The notes under the pieces were generated by a model, which was not told the DNA's origin, made no database searches, and was given only the letters and a program-made list of their open reading frames with translations. DNA of 64,000 bases from Hypomyces perniciosus (lineage: Eukaryota > Ascomycota > Sordariomycetes > Hypocreales > Hypocreaceae). The stretch spans positions 4,030,001-4,094,000 of the forward strand of contig SPDT01000005.1 of assembly GCA_008477525.1 (NCBI GenBank). The letters are read 5' to 3'. Shown here piece by piece: positions 53,826 through 64,000 of this stretch. A program made the translations under genes and the position numbers. The stretch's first letter is position 1; each line of letters begins with the position of its first letter.

Positions 53826-56371
53826 CTAAATCGGTTTGGGCGGTCTTGGAGCAAGTTGGATTTGTCTAATTGATGGCGGTGCACTGAAGCTTATGGCGTC
53901 TTGAACCATCAACTGGGACTGTGCACCTTGCCGTAGCCTAAACGCTCGCTCACAGCAATATGCAATCCATTGCCGTAACATCGCAATACGCTGCTCTGCC
54001 TGCAGAGATATCTGAGGTTCAGCATCTAGCTGTAGTTGGCTCAACTTCATCAAAGTCCCGATCGGGGATTGGGCAACATGTAGTTGATATATAGATATGC
54101 GCTTCGCTCTCAACCCCACCTACGTCTGTCATGAGGGAATTGACATCATTACTCTCGCATAAGCCCTGAATGGTAGTTTGCCGAGTACTTCGCAAAGGAT
54201 TCCGCCGTGCCCCTTCTGTCTGCTCCATCAAGTTGGATACAAGACCCTCCATATCACATCGTAGTTCCCACGCCCCTTGTGGTAACTATTGACCAAGGTT
54301 ACGGCCAATCCACGCCTCCCATTGTTGCTGGCTCCAATGGAGGTATGAAGCAGGGTATCCCGGTCGCCAGCGGCGTCTTTCACGGTGCGTTGAGATTCGG
54401 CCCGAATGTCGATGGAAAACCACCGGCGTTTGCCATCCTTGGTTCTCTGCGCCAATCCTCCTGGCGAGGGGCATGGCAACACCCAGTGGTACTCAAAAAG
54501 GTAGCGACGAAGTCGACGTGAAAACGCCTGTAATAGCCTTCTTTTGGCCGGAAACTGCTGTAGAGAGGCACATATCCGCCGATAAAGCGTCCGGAACGGC
54601 TTGTCTTCCCAATGACTTCGCAGCCAGCTATCGTTACACTCAAATAGCACTCGAACAGCTTCGTGAGGGCTCTTACAACAAGTACGATGGCCTGATACCG
54701 CGGTCATGCCGCATAACAAGATGGCCGAAAGTCCCTTCTGGCAAAACTGGATCTGATCGTCTAGGATCGCAAAACGAACATCAGGGGGAAGGTTGTGCCT
54801 GATGGTGCGCATGGCGTCAATCCTCATTTGTTGTAGACATAAGTTAGAAAGCCATGATAGAATTTGATTGGTGACGACATCTTCCATGGGATACTGCCGG
54901 AGCCACTCGAGCCCTGAGTCAACACGACGACTGAGGTCAAAGAAATGTCTGACATGGCCACCACATTGGAGATATCGTTGCTGTAGGGTCCCGGTCCCGA
55001 ATAAAACCTCGTCCGTGATGCCTGGCAGGAACCTCAGCTGAGCCCAGTCAATAAGAAGCTCGAGCCGGCAGTAGCCATATTTTTCTAAGGTCTGACTGAA
55101 TCCGAGACCATAACGCACCTCTAGCCATCCCGCTAGCCATAGTTACTCTCGTCGACTCCACCACAGCGCTCCTTCTCGGGAATAATCATGCCCTCCAACT
55201 GCAACTCGGGGACAGCGGAGAAACATGTCCATTATTTTAGTCTGTTCCCATGTTGTCAGTCCGGGGCAACACTGGGCTCTGACCAACTCGAACCCCGTGG
55301 TAAACTTGTTAATGTTGTGCCAGACGAAATCAACAAAGACGGGACTACGAACCGACCACAAAAAAGGGAAGTAATGTAGGGCCTCGGGGAGCCTACGGAG
55401 CGATGTTCCTGGGGCAATGAGCGTAACAGCGCCAGGACACTTTGAAACAAGACCCAAGAGATGCGATATTCCTCCCTCACACCAAAGGAACGTTGCTTAG
55501 AATCCATCGGGTCGTAATGGCAGCGGCGCTTGCTGGTGATGTACGCGCGTTCCGTGATGCTCTTGCCCGATGTGAATTTACCGCAAATGCTCTGCACGTC
55601 ATTGCGGAGCTGAGAATCCAATGCCAGGTGTCGTAGATCTAGATTCTGAAATGGAAAGGTGCGAGCAGCATCTATGATCTCCTTGGTGAGACTGTACATT
55701 TGACCACATAGGATGCCTCCGCGTCGAAGTCGTGAGCTAGGAAGCGTTCAAGTAGTCACGCCACCTGCATCACGAAGCATCGACTCATGGTAGAAGTTTC
55801 GGCCCGACTTTGGAACGTCTCTGTCGTAAAGTTGACCGAGATGATGGTTGAGGCAACAGCGCCGCCAGAGGTAGATCTGAGCTTCATAGGGCGGGATGCT
55901 GCCCGCTTGCTCTCGTGGGCCGCCGTGCATCGGATATGTCTCTTTGCCCACGTCAATGTGCAACCGGTCGCGAAACACGTGGGAGAATCCGGAATGTGGC
56001 GCAGCTTGTCGTCAAAGTTTTGCATAACTGCGAATAGATCGGATGGCACATCAGGAGATTTGAAATGCAACTTAGTTCCTTTAGCCTCGATAAAGAGCTC
56101 AGGATTGCGAAAGTCTCGGAATCCTGGCTGGGTTACCGCTGCGAGTATGTAGTCCCATAGCCGTGGCCTGATAGTCTCTGGTGTGAATGTCCTGTTTTGC
56201 TTTTCGACGCTGCCGATAGGCTCGTGCGCGTTTCGCCTGTAGACGACGTCGATGTGCCACGTTGATATCCTTTTCCTCATCGCCCACAAATCGGACACGC
56301 ATTGTGGCCTCCTTGCCTACCATTAGGGGGCAACAAAATACGGGACATCTAAGGTGGACTTTGTATGGCAA
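53826..56371 (-). pseudogene. Multiply broken gene of an unnamed fungal repetitive family
   Basis: Pieces of one long protein are spread over several minus-strand frames. An opening region is KVHLRCPVFCCPL and HRRRLQAKRARAYRQRRKAK (56360-56190). Next come ETIRPRLWDYILAAVTQPGF, YEAQIYLWRRCCLNHHLGQL, GRNFYHESMLRDAGGVTT, a TGA at 55748 and, in the same frame, RLRRGGILCGQMYSLTKEII and FGVREEYRISWVLFQSVLAL. After a frame change near 55385 follow VFVDFVWHNINKFTTGFELV and REGALWWSRRE, a TAA at 55143, then RYGLGFSQTLEKYGYCRLEL, YQYHWVLP-like FEYHWVLPCP and YLHWSQQQWEAW. I recall a repetitive fungal hypothetical family with this order; function unknown. At least three frameshifts and two stops. Confidence 0.65.
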
Positions 56372-56718
56372 ATCCGCGTGTCATGTCGCGTGTTTTGTTG
56401 CTCCCTGGTGCCTATAACGACCCCTTTACTGAAGTTGAACTGCACTTGTGCACTTAGAGGCAAAATGGCACTAACTTGATTAGGAAAGCGTCACGCTCTA
56501 CGGAGTACCAAGCTCTGCGTAGATGGCATTTAGGTCGTCGAGTTTTCCGATAAACCGCAACGACGATATAGATCTAACGATAATAAAAACTACTTTCCCA
56601 TATTCTCGAAGAATTTGAATAATTATTTAGTTATAGGAAACCATAAATCCTGGTTGTGGTCGTGAAGACCAAGTTCCTGTTTGCCCCCTGGATACTGCCG
56701 CAGCACGCTAACTTTGAC
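56372..56718. other. Intergenic, no gene supported
   Basis: AT-rich; one TACGGAGTA motif at 56499. Confidence 0.4.
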
Positions 56719-57348
56719 TCAGGATTTTGTGTTACAGTGGATTAGGGCGTCTTCTACGCATTTTTGTGACGATTGCGTCAGTTTCTCACGGGATAAACGG
56801 TCACAGAGACCAATCGGACCAAGTTCATCTCTCCTCATGGGGCGATATTCATAGATCATGCAATTTCTCTCAATTGCGCCCCCCTTGCCTCCATTATTAC
56901 CTAAAGTAGTAGTTAGTTGGAATCTCCGCATCAGGCCTAGGGGCTTATATAAGAGAAAATTATTCCTCATAATATCTTCACACAACGTATTGTTGCGCAT
57001 CTCTTTTTTCGACCGGCAATCCGCGCTCCAGATATTCCATGTCATGGAGTAAAAATAAAACCACGCAGGGTCCGTATGATTAGCGTATATCTTGAAGAAG
57101 CTACGGTCGCCTTCGTGTAGTGAATCTCGGGTTTCATTACAAAAGTGTTTCGCAAAGGCGGCTTGAACGTATTCATGGCGAGTTTCTACATCCTTTTGGG
57201 TATTGCAATAGCGATATCCATGGTTGAAAACCAATAAAGACTGGGGTGACCCTCCTGATGTCGATATTGCCCCACTTGCAGATGCAGTCTGATTTCCACC
57301 ACATGCTCGCGTCAATGCAACTAAACAAAGAAAAATAATAGCGATCAT
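56719..57348 (-). CDS. Small secreted protein, function unknown
   Basis: The frame from the ATG at 57348 encodes 209 residues and starts with a signal-peptide-like MIAIIFLCLVALTRACG. The rest contains eight to ten cysteines and several N-glycosylation sequons (NQT, NET, NHT, NNT), fitting an extracellular protein. No family is recognised. A possible intron acceptor (CAACTAACTACTACTTTAG near 56905) lies inside; if used, with a donor near 56985, the protein would be shorter and partly out of frame, so the unspliced reading is preferred but not certain. Its role (effector-like, enzyme) cannot be told from sequence. Confidence 0.55.
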   Translation of the reverse strand: MIAIIFLCLVALTRACGGNQTASASGAISTSGGSPQSLLVFNHGYRYCNTQKDVETRHEYVQAAFAKHFCNETRDSLHEGDRSFFKIYANHTDPAWFYFYSMTWNIWSADCRSKKEMRNNTLCEDIMRNNFLLYKPLGLMRRFQLTTTLGNNGGKGGAIERNCMIYEYRPMRRDELGPIGLCDRLSREKLTQSSQKCVEDALIHCNTKS

Positions 57349-58489
57349 TTGAAAACCGATGTTCTATTAATTAAAAAGGACGAAGTCACTATCGATATTT
57401 GTATAATAATTGGGATATTCCGCTAAATATGGCTTGAAACAGTTCGCAATTACCAAGGTAGTATTACTTGGTCTATCGGCACTTAACAGTAGCCAAAAGT
57501 GACCTAGCTTTCTTTAATCGATAATTACTACACCGTATTACGAAGTACTTCGTACTCAATTATGTAATAGCGACCTAAAGCAGTCCTATGTACGGAGTAG
57601 TAAGATGCATTATGCGCCCCAAAAAAAAAGTGACTTATATTTTAGCTGCGGCCACATATTTTAAAAATAATGTAGATATCTTTGAATACATATCCATAAT
57701 AAATCGAACCAACTTGCAACCTTCACTTTACATATACCGAATAACCCCGCAACACACTTCGCGCGATATTACATGTACTGAGACTAGCGTAATCTGGGGC
57801 AGTCGTTCTGTAACGCTGATGGGTGAGACTCGCGGCACATGCCATTACTTCCCTAACATTTATGAATGGTTCGAAAAAGCGATTATGGTGGAAGAAACGA
57901 GTCTGTGACTCAAAAACACTGCTCTTCGCGGAAAGACCTTTATGGTTGTTGGCATTGAAACACTCACCGATGCACATACTAACCTCGAATACACCTCTGG
58001 TTGGAAACCCGGTGCGAGACATCATGAAACCGGAGAATCTACTATCAAAGGCGAGCAGGTACTCTCTTTGCACTACTCCGTATTACAAGTTGAATACTTG
58101 AGCTCGTCCCCCAATCCATCACGACTAGCCAAGACCCGTCAACGGTCGTATTACTGGGGAAGAAAGGTGGATCATGTGTTTGAGGATTGACTTAAAAGGA
58201 TGAGTGGATGGACTGGGAATTAGCCTGTGCGACAACAGAACTGAAGCTATAGGCTAAAACGTGTCCCTCACTCACAATCGCAGCGGTTAAACCTCGTGAG
58301 GGCATGGTGCAGACCAGTTTGCCAACAAAACAGGCGTTTTCAATACGTTTCGAATAAATGTCTAACTAAATCCGTTGCTTGTGTGGCTAGGTGCAGATTA
58401 CGCTGGATACTTTTCGCGTTGGCTGCCCCCTTGCCCGCACCGTCGGTCGCCAGGCGACAACTACTAATGGAAGGATAATAGGCTCATCT
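57349..58489. other. Intergenic, no gene supported
   Basis: TACGGAGTA at 57591 and TACTCCGTA at 58074. Short frames at 57588-58190 carry no recognisable product. Confidence 0.45.
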
Positions 58490-60998
58490 CTACGCTGGGC
58501 CGATCGCCCTTTCCATCGAATCCCTAGCAAATCGTAGCTCTCTCGTAAAGTCATCTCCACACTTTTGTGCTATCTCGCGCTTCCTCTTCCGGCCTTGGTC
58601 ATTTGAGCTGATACAGCCTAGAGGTTGGCGGCCGCGGAACTCGGCCCGCTCGAAATCCACAATCATGATATTGCCAGTGTCTGTGTCATATAGCATATTG
58701 CGCATCTCGGCGTCGCGATGCAGGACCAGGAATTTGTGAAGTTGCTTCAAGGCCTCGATAGCTCCCTTGAGAAGACTCGCCTTGGTAGTTTGTTCGAAAC
58801 AATCGAACAGAGGTTTCCCAGCCCAGCTCAGAAGCATGAAATGGACATATACTCCACAATCATAGTAGTACGGCAAGACCAAGTCTATGCTGCCGAGACA
58901 TACGGGAACGTACTTCCCCTGGATTGCCCTGAGTCGGCTGTAAATCCCATTTTCGTGCTGGAGAAGGGCATGGTCCATTGTCTCCACGCCCTTAGCAACT
59001 AGCGTGTAGCCATGCGATGATAGCCGTAGCTTGAAAAGTGACCCTCGCGAACCAGTTAGATGAAGTGGCATGCAATCTGCGTCATGGCCTCGGTCCGTGG
59101 CAAGCTGGTCACAGATTAGCTGGAGAAACTTGAGTCGGTCGATGTGCTTTTTTCCGTGATACTGGGCATTCGGGCAGTTCTTGTCCAATGAGCCACCTTG
59201 CGCCAATCCCAATAGGCAGTTTTGCGTACAGAATGGCTTGCTTTGTATACTTGGCTTGGTTCCCTGGCGCCGATTGTGCTCCGTTCCAGTCGACGATGCT
59301 GCTTTTCTAGCCTGGCGAGGAGGTCGAGCCATACGAGCGGTAGGGGAAGGAGGATCCTCGTCATCACTTGCTAACGCTGGCTGGGCATCATTCGATGGCT
59401 TGCATCTGGAACGGGTTCGGATTGGTGAGCGCTGGAATCCTTTCCAGCGCTGGCTCTTGTAGGGGGGGTGCTTCTCTGGTCTGGGTTTGCGACCCTCTGG
59501 AGAGATTGTACGCAAGATATCATCATACTCTACAGCCCAAGTATCAAGGGTTTCAGCTTGGTCGTGCCATGACTCCGACGGTGGTATCGCCCTAAGAGCT
59601 CGGAGGATAAAAGCGAAGACCTGCGCGACAGCCGTGCGATGCAGCCTTGTCCCGTCGTCCTCCTGTACGTCTAGTTGCGGCACACATACTGAGAAGTACA
59701 CAGTGGAGGGATCATCTGGGATGTACAGGAAGATGAGAGTTTGCCCTGTGCACACGTAGCCGTACTGAATGCCCTTGCCAATCATGTAGGAGAAGAGCTG
59801 GGTGACAACGGCGGCAGAGAGCCACCTAGCATTGAAGGCGAAGCCCTCGCCTTTCTGGTTGATTACATCCCGCTCGGGCTGAATTTCTGCTTCAAGCCCT
59901 TTGACGACCTCATCAACGGTCAGCTTATGTGGCGCCTTGTACTCGATAGCGAGAGCCGCGACACGCCTGCCTCCCGAAGTCTTGTATATGCAGAATTGGT
60001 CCGCCCGGTTCCCCTTTCCCCTTGCCCTGCGTCTTTTTTTTGGGACCTGGAGTCTTGGGAGCTGAAGCCGAAGCTGTGGAAGGAGCATCACCTTGGTTGA
60101 GACTCATTTTCTCTATAGATTCAGAAATTGAGTTGCTGGGATTCCCAAGATTCGTATGACTTTCAAATGCTACCGTTCCTTCGAGGCCGACAGCGTTTCG
60201 TACTAATGCATCGTTGAATGCCTCCTTCACTAGCCGCTCAACCGCATTTTCGACGGCGTCCCTTTCAACATGTCGTAACCCATCTTCGCTGCTAACTGGA
60301 TGGAGCGAGGATTTGACATATTGCAACTGATGGAGAGATGGGAACAGGCGATGGGATGAAAAAGAGGGGCTGATCGAGAGCTGATCCCAGGTCTCTTCTT
60401 GCAAGGCTGGAAACTTCTCCCAGGGAATGATTCGTTTAGGGTATGGTCGGCCGACCGGATCGGTCGGGGCGCCTTGCGTAGTCAAACTGCGCTCTGTCAC
60501 CACTTCAATAGCAAGGTCGATCGAGTGGCAGGCTTCGATGTATTGGAGGAGAGTCTGTGGTTGCGATTCAATGGACAGTTGTTCAGCCAGTTTGCGTAGA
60601 CGCTGCTCCTCCGATGCACGACGCTCCGCTTCCTCGCGCTTTTGTCGCTCTCCCTCACGCTTCTGTCGCTCTTCGCGGAGTAAGCGTCGTAGCTCTTCAA
60701 TATCGTCCATTCCGGATTGTTCATTCAGCGCAATAAGTCCGAGAATAGCTGCTTCGACCTTGTAATGACGAGGCTTTCTCTGGAGTTGTCCAAAGAAAGT
60801 AGAAAGCATTGGACGTTGCCTCCGCGTCGCCAACGGTTCCCAAATTTCGGTGTTGTTTACATCCCACGCCCGGTGCCCCACTCCGCGCGCCCGCGTTTCC
60901 ATTGTTGCCCTGCCTACGGGCTCAAAGCCGATTACTAAAATAGGAAGCTGTGGGCGCTTAGTTAGTCTAGGTAGGTGTACGGAGTACGGAGTACACAT
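58490..60998 (-). CDS. Kinase-like protein with N-terminal coiled coil, frameshift at an A8 run
   Basis: From an ATG at 60998 (a later one starts METRARG) the frame holds a coiled coil rich in E/R/K (LREERQKREGERQKREEAER, about residues 105-145). It runs to a proline/lysine-rich PGPKKK segment, where an A8 homopolymer (60034-60041) coincides with a frame change. The next frame, open to 58490, continues DQFCIYKTSGGRRVAALAIE, YKAPHKLTVDEVV, VTQLFSYMIGKGIQYGYVCT, then a basic linker and a kinase-like C-terminus: VLHRDAEMRNMLYD (HRD...N catalytic loop) and IMIVDFERAEF (DFE for DFG). About 870 residues in total if joined. This is a recurrent fungal protein-kinase-like family; altered DFG leaves catalysis uncertain. 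The homopolymer could be a true lesion or a sequencing slip. Confidence 0.75.
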
Positions 60999-61271
60999 TA
61001 AACCCTATTAATTTTCCCCCATCAAATGCATTTTTCATTAACTTTTAACCTACTACACAGTACAACGCCTCAAAACAGCAGCTTTAATATCTCTAGAAAA
61101 TACTCATTTGAATTGCATAAAATGCAGGTTTTATTTTTATAGAAATTAGACCCTCTTTGTTGGCAATGTGACTACATTCCACAAAACCCGAGTTTCCATA
61201 GAATTTACCACTGTTATGTATGTATCATCAATTTCCATCTTATATGGAATCTACTGCAAGTTGCTTGGTCA
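60999..61271. other. AT-rich intergenic
   Basis: Two overlapping TACGGAGTA motifs (60978-60993) lie at its left border, overlapping the start of the kinase-like gene. Nothing else is recognised. Confidence 0.4.
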
Positions 61272-61935
61272 CTAGGTTAACGTAAGTTCCCTAACCCGCC
61301 GTCTGCACTCAGGTTCGTGGGTGCTCCTAAAGAAAAACCAAATATCCCGTTTACTGCATTCAGTATACTGAACCACTACAAGGTTCCGCGTTCCCTGAAG
61401 AGCTTCTGTAGTAAATATTTCCGTCGATCGACCCTTCCAATACACCAATCGAGTCATATTAGACCCTTCTTCGAGCAGCATCCTGGGATCATCTGGATCA
61501 ATGTGGCCTTTGAAGAACATGCCCAACATGAAGCGTAAAGTCTGGGAAATATACTTCCATCTTTTCTTCTCAGTATTTGTCTGAATGTAGAGAAGATAGT
61601 AGAAACTCCTTATATGCATTATCTCCCTTATCAGTCTCTGACTTGGGGAGAACGAGTGCGATATAAGGACGTCTAGCCATATTCACACAAGTCTGATCTA
61701 GATTTATAAGATCATGTCCAACCAGGATAGGATACCTGACTTTAGCCAGGACTTCTTTTAACCAACGGTTGTTTCTTCTAAAGATTTTGTCCCAAATATC
61801 CTTCGATGTAGCCAGGACGGAGCAATTTTTTTTAGCATCTTTGTGTATTCTTACATATCTAGCTTTATCCCGGAGGTTAAAGTAAAATGTAACTTTCTCT
61901 AAGATCTCTTGTGGCAACCTACGAAGCCAGCTCAT
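61272..61935 (-). pseudogene. F-box-like protein gene, broken
   Basis: The ATG at 61935 opens MSWLRRLPQEILEKVTFYFN, an F-box-like start (LPxEIxxxIxxxL), then WDKIFRRNNRWLKEVLAKV. The frame ends with TGA at 61570. Related sequence continues in another frame to 61272: GHIDPDDPRMLLEEGSNMTR, LQGTRNLVVVQYTECSKRDI and ECRRRVRELTLT. No splice sites would join the two, so a nonsense change and a frameshift near 61510-61570 are likely. F-box proteins recruit substrates to SCF ubiquitin ligases; this is a fungal orphan type. Confidence 0.55.
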
Positions 61936-62316
61936 GGTTAGGAAAGTAGCCCCGAATGCCAGTTACATAGCATAGGGCGGCGTGGTGAATATATAAGAAA
62001 ATATAGCAGGCTATATAGTATATACATCGTTGCATCATACTGCACATCATCCATGGTGGCAAGCTTGCGACATGGAAGGAGGCAAGAAACAAATCCTGGC
62101 CGTCACACAATCCAGACTGCCTGGCGAATAAAAAATGACGCGCGTCATCCGGCTGCCTTAAATTTCGTGCCGACTATTTTTTCCGCATACTCACGTGTAT
62201 CATAGAATAACTAAGCAGATTATGTATGTACTTCCAACTATTACATACTTCATATATCCGCTTGTCATAGCATAACCTGTCGGGAGCATATAAATATTAT
62301 ATATAACTATCAGTCA

Positions 62317-62347
<31 letters not shown>

Positions 62348-62856
62348 AATTCAAGGGCGGACGATATACTACCATTGTATACCCTAAACCGTCGAATAAT
62401 GAAGGGTACAACCATATAATCTAGTACAGTACACTATTTTCGGCAAGAAACTGGAATCCACCAAGGTCTACTCCGTACATTATTCACAGCTGCGGTCCGC
62501 ACATACTACACCCTAAAGCCTATCACAACGATGCCATACATCGTCGTCTAGACAGACCCTCTCTCTAAGCCTCACAGGCTCCCGCCCATGCGCTCGTTAA
62601 CGACTTCAACTATATGGTAGTTATTGCGAGACACCTGCCTTGTACCCCGCCTCTCTGATGGCTCCACGCGCGGATTTTCGTGAGGTTCTATTGGCAGCCA
62701 AGTGAGACACCTGCAGCTGCAGACGCAGCCTCAGCCTCCTGCTTCCACTCTGTAATATCTATGTCGAGTTTTGGGCATCAACTCTACTTCACCATCGTCC
62801 CCGTAGTTGCAATTCCATCGATACTTCTCGCTAGATATTCAGCACTCGTGTAAGCC
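61936..62856. other. Intergenic, upstream of the right-edge NLR
   Basis: A (TTTTTA)n microsatellite lies at about 62317-62345 and a TACTCCGTA motif at 62469. The final 150 bp before the ATG are C/T-rich. Confidence 0.5.
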
Positions 62857-64000
62857 ATGGGGAAACGCCTACAGAAATGGCGGAACAAGATTTTTGGAGG
62901 TGGCGCGTCGGGCTCGTCACTTCCGGCTGGGACGCTATCTACAGGTACGTTGTAACTGGCGGCGTTACAGCTTCGAAACGCCATCCAGTTTCCAATCTAC
63001 TAAGCCTTGAGATGTACAGATAGTACGAACGCATTAAGCTTGCCTGTCAATCAGGCCAAGACCACTCTATTGAGCGGCAAGCCCCAGCAGGTCACTCCGG
63101 CCACCGCCCAAGCGATTTCGAATGCCACTTCCGGCTATAGCACGGAAACACATCTTCCATCTTCCATCCCACATGCCACTGATCCTCCTGCCGATGCAGA
63201 CCTGAGGCCAAAAGAGCGCCAGCCCGTAACGAAGTCCACAGAGCAACAGACCCCAGAACCGTCTACATCCCAGAGACTCTGGAACGCCGCTTACGACAGT
63301 CTTGAGAGGGACAAAGACACCGTGGAGCTTGCCGATTCTTATATGAAGACCCTCATAAAAGTTCTAAACGCTGAGAGAGCTTCTGATATCTCTGCTTCTG
63401 AAGATGGAGTCTTAGCTGAACTGAAAGACCCGATCAAGCGGCAGGAGTACATGAAGACATTGGTGGATGAAGGTCAGATGAGAGTTGCTATATCGTCGAA
63501 GATCATGGGGACAGTGGGCGATGTCAGCAAGTTTATTTCTTCGGCCAAGGGAATGATCGATGCGGCAATCCAGAACATACCGCAGGCTGCCCTTCCGTGG
63601 GCTGGTGTTTGCATAGGCTTGCAAGTAAGCAGTCATCCTCCGCACTTGCTTGCATCAACTAATATTTGCCCAGATCCTCCTGAATCCTGCAAAGGCGACA
63701 AAGGCCAACCTTGCGGGCATCACTCATGTCACTTCGCGAATGAAGTGGTACTGCGCTCTGACCGAACACCTCCTCGATAAGGATAATATCGCAATCGGAA
63801 ACGAGTCTTTTGCAGCAGTCGTGGATGCATGGGAGGAAAAGGTCATCGCGCTCTACAAGACTCTCATCCTGTATCAGATGAGCAGTGTCTACTCCTACTA
63901 CCGGAACCAAGGTCTCGTCTTTCTCCGCGGCCTTGTGAATTTGGATGACTGGGATGGTGGCTTTGAGAGTGTTAAGAAAGCTGAAGACGACGTTGAGGTG
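62857..64000 (+). CDS. NLR protein, N-terminal NACHT_N-type region, continues past window
   Basis: Exons 62857-62944, 63020-63624 and 63674 onwards join in frame. Introns are 75 nt (GTACGT to TACAG) and 49 nt (GTAAGC, CAACTAAT branch, CCCAG). Residue 1 starts MGKRLQKWRNKIFGGG. A serine/threonine/proline-rich stretch follows to about residue 110, then a helical region: SQRLWNAAYDSLERDKDTVE, LKDPIKRQEYMKTLVDEGQM, AALPWAGVCIGLQILLNPAK and VTSRMKWYCALTEHLLD. This matches the N-terminal domain that precedes NACHT in NWD-type proteins (Pfam PF17100). The frame is open to the window end; NACHT and the repeat domain should lie beyond. No lesion is visible. Likely role is ligand-triggered signalling in non-self recognition, by family. 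Confidence 0.85.

Noticed and set aside
55450..55745. An alternative frame of the broken orphan gene with readable segments around RPDGF and FLWCEGG
   Set aside because: It needs three extra stop suppressions, while the frame reading FGVREEYRISWVLF matches the expected order of the family.
56905..56990. Intron in the small secreted protein
   Set aside because: The acceptor and branch look good but no donor gives a consistent frame; left as an uncertainty in the entry.

Overview
The window is eukaryotic and looks like an accessory, transposon-rich region of a filamentous ascomycete (Pezizomycotina, most likely Eurotiales). Short spliceosomal introns of 46-80 nt with GTAAGT/GTACGT-type donors and CTAAC-type branch sites are readable in several genes. 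Fungus-specific families (FunK1 kinases, SesB/NACHT and NWD-type NLRs, OrsD, Tad-like LINEs) occur alongside many copies broken in the way RIP would break them. There are no operons, ribosome binding sites, CRISPR arrays or tRNAs that I can support. The genus is inference.

Layout. 1-9 kb: two pogo/Fot1-like transposons flank an intact FunK1 kinase gene (1709-4132, -), followed by a decayed Copia element that ends at an LTR-like repeat. 9-15 kb: gene-poor repeat debris. 15-16.4 kb: an intact four-exon secreted GH18 chitinase (-). 18.3-20.5 kb: a 5'-truncated Tad-like LINE with poly(A). 21.5-25.5 kb: an unrecognised spliced gene running into a broken NLR-type WD40 tail, then a second, broken FunK1 gene. 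27.5-29.8 kb: a large cysteine-rich multi-pass membrane protein gene whose last exon follows a 47-nt intron. 31-33.8 kb: LINE 3' end abutting an HD-hydrolase fragment, Tc1-like remnants and a small pseudogene. 33.8-35.7 kb: a Ulp1-like cysteine protease gene. 37-39.4 kb: Tc1-like, OrsD and hAT debris. 39.7-41.6 kb: a minisatellite directly before a gene that combines a J domain, a long zinc-finger array and a C-terminal Zn2Cys6 cluster, broken by one frameshift. 43.4-47.7 kb: a complete seven-exon NLR (membrane anchor, SesB-like hydrolase, NACHT, about eight 32-residue repeats, ankyrins). 48.8-52.3 kb: an HNH fragment and a frameshifted OrsD gene. 53-56.4 kb: another WD40 tail and a many-times broken repetitive-family gene. 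56.7-62 kb: a small secreted protein, a frameshifted kinase-like gene and a broken F-box gene. 62.9 kb to the edge: the start of a second, intact NLR (NACHT_N type).

How it fits together. The surviving genes lean towards families tied to self/non-self recognition and signalling: two NLR genes, two NLR WD40 tails, two FunK1 kinases, another kinase-like protein, a Ulp1-like protease and an F-box protein. They sit among Class I and II transposons, many with single nonsense changes of the CAA/CAG->TAA/TAG or TGG->TAG/TGA kind. The most unusual items are the J-domain/zinc-finger/Zn2Cys6 fusion, the NLR with near-identical repeats that differ mainly at two adjacent residues, and a 9-bp motif (TACTCCGTA) found exactly 15 times, mostly between genes.
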